9,881 nt of DNA from Negativicutes bacterium (GTDB lineage Bacteria > Bacillota > Negativicutes > SKW292), in contig JAOAFP010000051.1 in the NCBI GenBank assembly GCA_026416215.1, positions 1 through 9,881 on the forward strand, read 5' to 3'. Position numbers and translations under genes: made by a program. Positions within the stretch are counted from its first letter, which is position 1. Every line of letters starts with the position of its first letter. The notes under the pieces are model-generated. The model saw only the letters and a list, made by a program, of their open reading frames with translations, was not told the origin of the DNA and searched no databases. Below are positions 1 through 6,356 of the stretch, one piece after another.

Positions 1-788
1 CCATAATCCAGGAGCTTTACGCCCCGTTTCTCCATCAGAGCAACCGACTGCAGGTTATGCCGGTGGTTTCCGCTGAGCTGACCAAGTATGCCGCCAATGC
101 CATGCTGGCCACCCGGATCAGCTTTATGAACGAGCTGGCCGGCCTGTGCGAGGCAGTGGGGGCGGATATCGAGGACATTCGGCGGGGAATCGGGGCTGAC
201 AGCCGGATTGGCCGGGCGTTTCTTTACGCCGGCGCGGGGTTTGGTGGCTCCTGTTTCCCCAAGGATCTGCGGGCTCTGGCGCAGTTTGCCGGACAATACA
301 ATTGCCCGGCCGACCTGATCAATGCGGTTATCACCGTCAACGAACGGCAAAAAAAATCCCTGTTCGGCAAAATCAACAAATTTTTCGGCGGTCAGCTGGC
401 GGGCAGAGTGATTGCCGTGTGGGGGCTGTCGTTCAAGCCTCATACCGATGACGTGCGCGAGGCGCCGGCTTTGGTTCTGATCGAAGACCTGCGGCAGGCT
501 GGTGCCAGGGTCAGGGCTTACGACCCGGCAGCCATGACCGCTGCCCGGGCGGTGCTGGGCGAACAGGGGATAGTTTACTGCGACGACGAATACCAGGCGG
601 CAGCTGGGGCTGATGCCATTGCCCTGATGACAGAATGGCCGCAGTTTCGCAGCCCCGATTTCCCGGGGCTGGCCGCGACGATGCGCCAGCGGGCGATCTT
701 TGACGGCCGCAACCAGTACCGGCCGCAATTCGTCCGCGGTCAGGGATTCAGCTACGTCGGAATCGGACGGCCGGGCGATGACTGCTGA
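1..788 (+). CDS. ugd: UDP-glucose 6-dehydrogenase, C-terminal part (5' partial)
   Basis: This enzyme oxidises UDP-glucose to UDP-glucuronate with two NAD+ in the cytoplasm. The reading frame is open from base 3, and the 18 residues before the first Met (base 57) already fit the family, so the gene begins upstream of the window. About 261 residues are visible, roughly the last 60% of a usual ~430-residue protein. They include the central helix region (SAELTKYAANAMLATRISF), the catalytic-cysteine motif GGSCFPKD (Cys codon at 252-254), and the UDP-binding C-terminal domain with GLSFKPHTDDVREAP. The N-terminal NAD-binding Rossmann domain is missing only because of the window edge. The stop overlaps the next gene by 11 bp, which places the two in one transcript. 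The product is the substrate expected for the next enzyme. Confidence 0.95.
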   Translation, partial: IIQELYAPFLHQSNRLQVMPVVSAELTKYAANAMLATRISFMNELAGLCEAVGADIEDIRRGIGADSRIGRAFLYAGAGFGGSCFPKDLRALAQFAGQYNCPADLINAVITVNERQKKSLFGKINKFFGGQLAGRVIAVWGLSFKPHTDDVREAPALVLIEDLRQAGARVRAYDPAAMTAARAVLGEQGIVYCDDEYQAAAGADAIALMTEWPQFRSPDFPGLAATMRQRAIFDGRNQYRPQFVRGQGFSYVGIGRPGDDC

Positions 789-1761
789 GCGGACAGTATT
801 GGTCACCGGTGCTGCCGGCTTTATCGGCATGCATTGGTGCCGTTGGCTGCTCGACCATGGTTTTACGGTAACCGGGATTGACAACCTCATCCCTTACTAC
901 TCACCCCGACTGAAGCAATTGCGGCTGGAACAGCTGGCTGGGCGGCCGGGTTTTACCTTTATTGCCGGCGATATAACCGATCCGGACTGCTGGCGGACAG
1001 CGGCGGCAGCCGGACCGGTTGCCGAAGTCTGGCACCTGGCCGCCCAGGCCGGGGTACGCCACTCGCTGACCAACCCTGACGCCTATCTCAACAGCAACCT
1101 GCTGGGATTTGGCCGGGTCCTGGAATTTTGCCGGCACCAGCCGGTTGTCAATCTGGTTTTCGCCAGCAGCTCCAGCGTGTATGGCGCCAATAAAAAGGTT
1201 CCGTTCGCCGAGGACGACCGGACCGACCACCCGGTCAGCCTGTATGCAGCGACCAAGAAAGCCAACGAGTTGATGGCCCATTCCTACAGCCATCTCTACC
1301 GGCTTAACACGGTGGGACTGCGATTTTTCACTGTTTACGGCCCGTGGGGTAGGCCGGATATGGCACCGATACTGTTCGCCGATGCCATCTGCGCCGGCGA
1401 ACCGGTGCCGCTATTTAACGGCGGCGATATGCAACGGGATTTCACCTATATAGACGACGTCATCGCCGGCATGGCCGGGCTGCAGTCGATCCTGCCCCGG
1501 GAGCGGACCGGCTGGTGCGAAGTCTTTAACGTTGGCAATAACCGCCCCGAGCGGCTGGAAGATTTTGTCAAACTGCTGGCTGCCCGGCTCGGCCGGCCGG
1601 CCAGCCGGCGGCTGTTGCCCGGCCAGCCTGGTGATGTTCCGGCAACTTACGCCGATGTGGGCAAACTGCGAAAAGCCTGCGGTTATGTCCCCAAAACCAG
1701 TCTGGCGAAGGGGATTGAACAGTTTGTGGCCTGGTATCGCGAGTGGCGGGGGGAATTTTAG
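778..1761 (+). CDS. UDP-glucuronate 4-epimerase-type NAD-dependent SDR
   Basis: An extended short-chain dehydrogenase/reductase of 327 residues that probably interconverts UDP-glucuronate and UDP-galacturonate. The NAD-binding GAAGFIG lies at residues 11-17. The catalytic serines are in FASSSSVYG (about 129-136), and Y156-x3-K160 lies in YAATKKANELMAH. The YYSPRLKQLRL stretch after the second strand, FFTVYGPWGRPDMA, and LPGQPGDVPATYADV near the C terminus are typical of the CapI/LpsL UDP-glucuronate epimerase group rather than of GalE. I chose the ATG at 778 because the Rossmann motif begins seven residues later; an upstream in-frame ATG at 700 would add 26 unrelated residues inside ugd. Translation is probably coupled to ugd, since the genes overlap by 11 bp. 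The substrate is inferred from motifs and from the neighbouring ugd; UDP-glucose or UDP-GlcNAc epimerisation is less likely. Confidence 0.9.
   Translation: MTAERTVLVTGAAGFIGMHWCRWLLDHGFTVTGIDNLIPYYSPRLKQLRLEQLAGRPGFTFIAGDITDPDCWRTAAAAGPVAEVWHLAAQAGVRHSLTNPDAYLNSNLLGFGRVLEFCRHQPVVNLVFASSSSVYGANKKVPFAEDDRTDHPVSLYAATKKANELMAHSYSHLYRLNTVGLRFFTVYGPWGRPDMAPILFADAICAGEPVPLFNGGDMQRDFTYIDDVIAGMAGLQSILPRERTGWCEVFNVGNNRPERLEDFVKLLAARLGRPASRRLLPGQPGDVPATYADVGKLRKACGYVPKTSLAKGIEQFVAWYREWRGEF
1748..1754 (+). promoter_or_regulatory. Ribosome binding site supporting a TTG start for maf
   Basis: The purine run GGGGGGA ends seven bases before the TTG at 1762, inside the last codons of the epimerase gene. This TTG directly follows the TAG stop of the epimerase. 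The good spacing and the lack of a nearby in-frame ATG support TTG as the start and suggest translational coupling. Confidence 0.55.
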
Positions 1762-3459
1762 TTGCAGCTCAGTCTGATTGCAGCCCAAAACGGCCAGACC
1801 GCCAGCTGCTGGCAGTGGCCGGACGGCAGGTGCCGGCACATAGAAAGCACTTACAACCCCGGCCAGGAGGCGGATGATTTTGCCCTGTCGGTCAATCTGG
1901 CCGAGCAAACCCTGTACATAGTGGCCGGCACTGCCCTCAACTACCACGTACGGGCACTGGCCGAACGTCTGCCGGGCAACAGCGTAATGCTGGTGGTCAA
2001 CAGCCGGCAGGGTGCGCATCTCAGCGAAGTCATCCACCAGCGGCTGGGCTGGCCGATGGTCAGCCGGGAAAACGTCTTTTACCGGTCAGATGATCAGGCA
2101 GCTGAAATAATCGGTTATGCCGCCTGGCTGGCGTTCAAGAACCGGCTGCTGGCCTGTCGGATACTGCGCTGGCCAAGCTGGGATGAGGTGGCGGGCGAAC
2201 TGTTTGCCGCCCTCGATGACCGGGCTATCGGGCAGATCGACACCAAACTGCGTTTGCACCGCGGCTTCTGGCAGCGGGGAGGAGGGTTGTCGGCAGTGAA
2301 TTTGTGGCAAAACCTGCCGTACATCATTGCCTCTCCCCCGCTGGACCTGCTGGAGGGTGGCTGGCGGGGACGCCCGGTCCTGGTGGTGGCGGCCGGGCCG
2401 TCATTGGACAAAAACATCGCCGTGGCCAGGGACAATCAGGATAAAATGCTGGTGATCGCTGCCGGCTCAGCAGTCAGACCGCTGGTCCACTATGGGGTGA
2501 GGGTGGATTTTGTGGTGGCAGCCGACCCTTATCCGATTATGGCGGGACAGCTGCTGGGGATGATTTCTGACGAAACGGTACTGGTGGCCGGGCTGAACCT
2601 ACCCCCGGGAGTTGTGGCGTGCTATCCGCGGCAAACGGTATTCTTCAGTGACCCCTGGCAGATGATGGGGGTAGGCCAGCGGCTGGCTGAACAACTGAAT
2701 ATCGGCCGGCTGGTAACCGGCGAAAGCGTTATCATACCGGCTATTTCACTTGCCAACCTGCTGGGAGCCAGTCCGATCATCGTCATTGGCATGGATCTGG
2801 CTTATGAAACAATGACTGTCTCGCATGCGGCTGGGGTTAACCTTGGTCTCGACGAACGGCGGGTTTTGGAAAAGATGGTCGAGCAGAAAATGATCGACTG
2901 CGAAGTTCCCGGCTGGCACGGGGGAGTGGTCAGGACGCAGCTGATGTTCAAATCGGTAATTGCCTCTCTGTCGGCCATGGCTGCCGGCAGTGGCGGGCGT
3001 TACGTAAATGCCACCGAGGGCGGAGCCAGGGTGGACAATTTTCATCACTGCCGGCTGGCGGAGGTGGTGGCTGCCGGCAATTTCCCCGGCTGTCCGGCTG
3101 AGATTGCGCGGATCAAAAAAATATTCACCGACTATTCCGGTCTGCCGCAAATGAAACAGGTGCGACGGGTAATCGCCGAATACCGCCGGGAAATAGCGGC
3201 GACCGATTTTGCCGGCAAGCCGGCTGACGATGTCCGCCGGCTTATTCTTCAGCTGCCTGAACGTGACTGGTTTGAACTGCTGATGCCGGCGGTGGTGGTA
3301 GCCTATGACCGGGCAGTGCTGGCGTTAAAGGCCAATGCTCCTGATGCCGATGTCCGGTGCGGGGAGTTCATCGCCCTGTGGCAGGATTGCCGGCGGCAAT
3401 TATGTAATATACTGGAAGATATTGGAAATATGCTTGAAACCTATCTGTTGCCGGGGTAA
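1762..3459 (+). CDS. maf: Maf-type (DUF115/MptE-like) motility-associated glycosyltransferase
   Basis: A 565-residue cytoplasmic protein of the motility accessory factor family. Its members include transferases that attach pseudaminic or legionaminic acid to Ser/Thr of flagellin, and the core resembles 6-hydroxymethylpterin pyrophosphokinase MptE. The conserved core spans about residues 203-350. It opens with RPVLVVAAGPSLD (204-216), continues with VDFVVAADPYP (about 248-258), and ends with ESVIIPAISLANLLG...IIVIGMDLAY (321-348). The flanking N- and C-terminal regions are variable, as is usual for the family. No signal peptide or membrane segment is visible. The length is at the lower end of what I would expect. 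Translation probably starts at the TTG abutting the epimerase stop. A GT2 gene follows after 4 bp. Family membership is clear; flagellin as acceptor is inferred from the family, because no flagellar gene lies in the window. Confidence 0.85.
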   Translation: MQLSLIAAQNGQTASCWQWPDGRCRHIESTYNPGQEADDFALSVNLAEQTLYIVAGTALNYHVRALAERLPGNSVMLVVNSRQGAHLSEVIHQRLGWPMVSRENVFYRSDDQAAEIIGYAAWLAFKNRLLACRILRWPSWDEVAGELFAALDDRAIGQIDTKLRLHRGFWQRGGGLSAVNLWQNLPYIIASPPLDLLEGGWRGRPVLVVAAGPSLDKNIAVARDNQDKMLVIAAGSAVRPLVHYGVRVDFVVAADPYPIMAGQLLGMISDETVLVAGLNLPPGVVACYPRQTVFFSDPWQMMGVGQRLAEQLNIGRLVTGESVIIPAISLANLLGASPIIVIGMDLAYETMTVSHAAGVNLGLDERRVLEKMVEQKMIDCEVPGWHGGVVRTQLMFKSVIASLSAMAAGSGGRYVNATEGGARVDNFHHCRLAEVVAAGNFPGCPAEIARIKKIFTDYSGLPQMKQVRRVIAEYRREIAATDFAGKPADDVRRLILQLPERDWFELLMPAVVVAYDRAVLALKANAPDADVRCGEFIALWQDCRRQLCNILEDIGNMLETYLLPG

Positions 3460-3463
3460 TAAA

Positions 3464-4201
3464 GTGGCAGTCGAGTTTTCGATTATTATCACCACCTTCA
3501 ATTATGAAAAATATTTGCCGCGGGCCATCCGCAGCTGCCTGGAGCAGAGCCTGGACCACAGCCTGTACGAAACCATTGTGGTCGATGATGGCAGCAGTGA
3601 TGGGACCGGCATCATCCTGTCAGCCTTCAGCCGCTATATCCGCGTGGTCTGTCACCAGACCAACCGCGGTCTGGCCGCTGCCCGCAACACCGGTCTGGCT
3701 GCCGCCACCGGGCAGTGGGTAACCTTTCTCGACGCAGATGATCTGCTTCACCGGGACTTTTTGCGGGTGATGAAGCTGGCGGCTGAATTCAACAGCGATC
3801 GTTTTGACGCGTTTGCCTGCGATTACTTCCTGGTTGACGACGAGGCCAACCATTTACGGCGGGTGAACGTGGACGAAGCGCCTATAGCCTGTGGGGTGGT
3901 GTATCGCAGAAACGACCTGCTGGCCGTTGGTATGTTTGACGAACGGTTGCAGATCGGTGAGGATATCGATCTTCGCCTGAGATTTGGCAGACAGTTCAGG
4001 GTTGGCAGGGTAGATCTGCCCCTTTACCGCTACCGCATGCACGACAGCAATCTGACCAGGGATCCGGCCACCAACGCCATGCACATCGAACTGGTCAAAG
4101 AAAAGCACGACTGCAAAGATATTAATCCCACCTACTGGCGAAGCAGGCTGGACGACCGTTTTGTCGGCGATGCGGCTGCGACAGGGGACGAGGACAAATG
4201 A
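3464..4201 (+). CDS. Family 2 glycosyltransferase (GT-A fold)
   Basis: A 245-residue soluble inverting glycosyltransferase that would transfer a sugar from a nucleotide donor to a growing glycan. It starts with the typical first strand FSIIITTFNYEKYLPRAI. It then shows the nucleotide-binding VVDDGSSDG (39-47), NRGLAAARNTGL (67-78), the metal-binding DxD-type motif LDADD (89-93), and the acidic GEDIDLRLRF (165-174) that usually holds the catalytic base. No membrane segment is visible. I chose the GTG at 3464 (reading VAVEFSIIIT) because it begins just before the first strand and has a GGGGT sequence (3453-3457) six bases upstream. An in-frame ATG at 3335 would add 43 residues overlapping maf. 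The stop overlaps the next ATG as ATGA. Donor and acceptor cannot be read from the sequence; the surrounding genes suggest a uronic acid, ulosonic acid or heptose glycan. Confidence 0.9.
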   Translation: MAVEFSIIITTFNYEKYLPRAIRSCLEQSLDHSLYETIVVDDGSSDGTGIILSAFSRYIRVVCHQTNRGLAAARNTGLAAATGQWVTFLDADDLLHRDFLRVMKLAAEFNSDRFDAFACDYFLVDDEANHLRRVNVDEAPIACGVVYRRNDLLAVGMFDERLQIGEDIDLRLRFGRQFRVGRVDLPLYRYRMHDSNLTRDPATNAMHIELVKEKHDCKDINPTYWRSRLDDRFVGDAAATGDEDK

Positions 4202-5190
4202 GGCCGGAATACCTGCCGCTGTCCCGGCTGGATATGCACCCGGCCTATTGCCCCGGGTCGCTGACTTTTCTGCGTCCGGATGCGGCCAGGGCGGCGGGGG
4301 GAAGGGAATGGCCGGCGGTCCTCAACGTTGAACCCACCAACGCCTGTAACTTGCGCTGCCGGGTTTGTCCCCGGCAGCTTTACGCCGAGCGCTGGGGAAC
4401 AACCTTGCTTGACATGGCGGTCTACCGGCGGCTTGTGACCGAGGCGGCCGGACAGCGACCGCTGATTATGCTCAACCTGCACAAGGATGGGGAGCCCCTG
4501 CTTCACCCCGGGCTGCCGCAGTTTGTCAATCTGGCCAAAAAACACCTGCCCGCCACCACTGTCCACCTCAACACCAACGGGGTGCTGCTGACCGGCGAGC
4601 TGGGTCGGATGCTGCTGGCGGCCGGGCTGGACGACATGACCGTGAGCATCGATGCCGCTCGGGCTGACACTTACCGTCGGCTAAAGGGTGAAGACCTTCT
4701 GGCGGTGGTGGAAAAAAATGTGGAGAGATTTGTTGTTGAACGGGATCGGCAGGCTGCCGGCTGCACGGTCAGGGTAAAGATAACCGACCGGTTGGTGAGC
4801 GAGGAAGAGATAGGCTGGTTTGTCGACCGCTGGCAGGGGGTGGCCGATCAGGTGCAGATTGGCGGCCTGCATTCCTGGGCAGGGGCGATCGAAGGAATTG
4901 ACGAAAGTTATGCCGGCGACGGTCAGCGTTATCCCTGTCCGCTGCTCTATTACGCCCTGGCTGTTAACGCCGACGGCACGGTCAGCACCTGCAATGTCGA
5001 CTGGAATCGCGAAAATGTTGTCGGCGATCTCGCAGTCCAGACTATCGGCCAAATCTGGCAAAAATCACTGTTTCTGGCGGAGATACGCCGCCGGCACGAG
5101 CAGGGCCGCTGGCGGGAGCTGTCGGTATGCCAGCGGTGCAATTTCTGGCGGGGTGGGCCGGCGCCGGAACCTGGGGATAGTGCCCGCTGA
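4198..5190 (+). CDS. Radical SAM/SPASM-type iron-sulfur enzyme
   Basis: A 330-residue radical S-adenosylmethionine enzyme. The [4Fe-4S] motif C50-x3-C54-x2-C57 sits in EPTNACNLRCRVCPRQ. It is followed by the GE motif (LNLHKDGEPLLHP, about 93-103), the VHLNTNGVLL strand (122-131) and VSIDAA (149-154). A C-terminal SPASM/Twitch-like domain carries C247 (YPCPLLYY), C265 (STCNVDWN, after AVNADGTV) and C311-x2-C314 (VCQRCNFW), enough for at least one auxiliary cluster. Its ATG overlaps the GT2 stop by 4 bp, so it is co-translated with two glycosyltransferases. Radical SAM/SPASM proteins of this shape occur in polysaccharide loci. Known relatives epimerise or dehydrogenate sugars or modify peptides, but the reaction here is not predictable. 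It probably needs anaerobic or low-oxygen conditions, as is usual for the superfamily. Confidence 0.88.
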   Translation: MRPEYLPLSRLDMHPAYCPGSLTFLRPDAARAAGGREWPAVLNVEPTNACNLRCRVCPRQLYAERWGTTLLDMAVYRRLVTEAAGQRPLIMLNLHKDGEPLLHPGLPQFVNLAKKHLPATTVHLNTNGVLLTGELGRMLLAAGLDDMTVSIDAARADTYRRLKGEDLLAVVEKNVERFVVERDRQAAGCTVRVKITDRLVSEEEIGWFVDRWQGVADQVQIGGLHSWAGAIEGIDESYAGDGQRYPCPLLYYALAVNADGTVSTCNVDWNRENVVGDLAVQTIGQIWQKSLFLAEIRRRHEQGRWRELSVCQRCNFWRGGPAPEPGDSAR

Positions 5191-5198
5191 ACGCGGCG

Positions 5199-5213
5199 GG
5201 CGGAAAAACCGCC
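5199..5213 (+). other. Small hairpin immediately upstream of the neuB ribosome binding site
   Basis: GGCGG (5199-5203) pairs with CCGCC (5209-5213) around an AAAAA loop and ends exactly where the GAGGAGGT sequence begins. A competing stem, GCCCGC (5182-5187) with GCGGGC (5196-5201), shares bases with it. No T-tract follows, so it is not an intrinsic terminator. It could affect translation initiation or RNA processing, but it may also be chance in GC-rich DNA. Confidence 0.3.
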
Positions 5214-5221
5214 GAGGAGGT
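5214..5221 (+). promoter_or_regulatory. Strong ribosome binding site of neuB
   Basis: GAGGAGGT is nearly perfectly complementary to the 16S rRNA 3' end and lies eight bases before the ATG at 5230. It is the strongest Shine-Dalgarno sequence in the window. It fits independent initiation at neuB, which is separated from the previous stop by 39 bp. Confidence 0.8.
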
Positions 5222-5229
5222 GGCGATTT

Positions 5230-6246
5230 ATGAGCAGACCGCTGATTATAGCCGAGGCCGGGGTACATCACGGTTGTGACCGGCAGCGGGGATTCGCCCT
5301 GATCGAGGCTGCCGCCCGGGCCGGGGCTGACGCCATCAAATTCCAGACCTACCGGGCCGAACGGATTGTCACCTGCTGGGCTCCCCGCTACTGGGACTGC
5401 GGCGAGGCCCCCGGGACCCAGTTTGACACCTTTCTGCCGCGCGGGCGGTTTGGCCCGGACGACTACCTGGCCCTGGCCGAACACTGCCGGCGGCAGGGGA
5501 TTATGTTTCTTTCCACCCCGTTTGATATTGAGGTGGTGGACTGGCTCGAGCAGTGTGGCATGGCGATGTACAAGATAGCTTCGGCCGATCTGACCAACTA
5601 TCCGCTGCTGAAGCGGGTTGCGGTCACCGGCAGGCCGATTCTGCTGTCCACCGGGGCAAGCACCGGCGAGGAGATAAAGGCAGCAGTGGATTTCATCCGT
5701 CAACAGGGCGGGCACGACCTGACTCTTCTTCACTGCTGCCTGGCGTATCCAGCTCCCTACGACGGGCTGAACCTGAAAAAGATCATTACCTTAAGGGAAC
5801 TTTTCCCCGATTGCCGGGTTGGCTACAGCGACCACACCATCCCCGATCAGTGTCTCAGCGCCTGTCTGGGAGCAGTGGCTCTGGGGGCAGAGGTGATTGA
5901 GAAGCATTTCACCCTGGATCGCAGTTTGCCCGAAGACGATCACTATCACGCCCTGGACGAGCAGCAACTAGGCCAGCTGGTGGAGGGGGTGGCCCATCTG
6001 ACCGCTGCACTGGGCAGCGGTCAGTTACAGCCGGCCGGGTGTGAGCAGCCGGCCCGGTTACATGCCCGGCGCAGCATTGTCGCCGCCCGCGACCTGCCGG
6101 CGGGCACAGTTCTGGAATGGGAGCACCTGGACTTTAAGCGTCCCGGTCACGGCATACCCCCCAGTCAGGTGGCTGATGTCACCGGGCGGGTTCTAAACCG
6201 GGACCTGCAACGCGATCAATTGGTGACGTGGGACTGCCTGCAATGA
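5230..6246 (+). CDS. neuB: NeuB/SpsE-family PEP-dependent ulosonic acid synthase
   Basis: A 338-residue cytosolic TIM-barrel enzyme with a C-terminal SAF (antifreeze-like) domain. The family condenses phosphoenolpyruvate with an N-acylated hexose to make sialic, legionaminic or pseudaminic acids. Catalytic positions expected from the family are present: Glu9 (IIAEAG), Lys37 (AIKFQT), Lys115 (MYKIAS), the metal ligands His202 (YSDHT) and His226 (EKHFT), and the SAF-domain arginine in RLHARRSIV (about 280-281). The SAF domain spans about 277-336 and ends with a typical VLNRDLQ segment. Some substrate-side motifs differ from the sialic acid synthases I recall. NHNG/NHEG reads HHGC (13-16), the stretch after HC reads CLAYP, and the GPD region reads PEDDHYHALD (234-243). 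The substrate therefore cannot be assigned, and pseI, legI or an unusual ulosonic acid synthase remain possible. No CMP-sugar synthetase or epimerase partner is visible nearby. Confidence 0.88.
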   Translation: MSRPLIIAEAGVHHGCDRQRGFALIEAAARAGADAIKFQTYRAERIVTCWAPRYWDCGEAPGTQFDTFLPRGRFGPDDYLALAEHCRRQGIMFLSTPFDIEVVDWLEQCGMAMYKIASADLTNYPLLKRVAVTGRPILLSTGASTGEEIKAAVDFIRQQGGHDLTLLHCCLAYPAPYDGLNLKKIITLRELFPDCRVGYSDHTIPDQCLSACLGAVALGAEVIEKHFTLDRSLPEDDHYHALDEQQLGQLVEGVAHLTAALGSGQLQPAGCEQPARLHARRSIVAARDLPAGTVLEWEHLDFKRPGHGIPPSQVADVTGRVLNRDLQRDQLVTWDCLQ

Positions 6247-6301
6247 GGAAATACGGCGGCAGGTGCGGGCAGGATTCTGGCAGTCCCGGTCTGGCCGGTC
6301 G

Positions 6302-6326
6302 GCGGCCGGCTGTGCCGGACGGCCGC
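6302..6326 (+). other. GC-rich inverted repeat in the neuB-hddC gap
   Basis: GCGGCCG (6302-6308) and CGGCCGC (6320-6326) are perfect complements around an 11-base loop. It lies in the 110-base stretch between the neuB stop and the first ATG of the nucleotidyltransferase, the largest gap in the window. No run of T follows, so it is not a classical terminator. It may be an attenuating or mRNA-stabilising hairpin, or chance in GC-rich DNA. I see no convincing promoter in the rest of the gap. Confidence 0.25.
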
Positions 6327-6356
6327 TGACGCGGTAAGGATTCCGGCATTGCAACC

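Noticed and set aside
1591..1602. Perfect 12-base palindrome GGCCGGCCGGCC as a regulatory site
   Set aside because: It lies inside the epimerase coding region. GCCGGC-type words are abundant throughout the window because of codon and dipeptide bias.
3387..3432. AT-rich patch at the 3' end of maf with TTGCCG and TATACT as a possible promoter for the GT2 gene
   Set aside because: The spacing is only 15 bases and the -35 match is poor. The patch lies inside coding sequence and the genes are otherwise arranged as one operon.
5182..5213. Hairpins after the radical SAM gene as an intrinsic terminator
   Set aside because: No run of T follows the stems, and a strong ribosome binding site and gene follow at once on the same strand.
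6243..6329. Tiny 28-codon frame starting with an ATGA overlap at the neuB stop
   Set aside because: The translation is Gly/Arg-rich with no recognisable motif, and no ribosome binding site precedes it. It looks like incidental open sequence in the gap.
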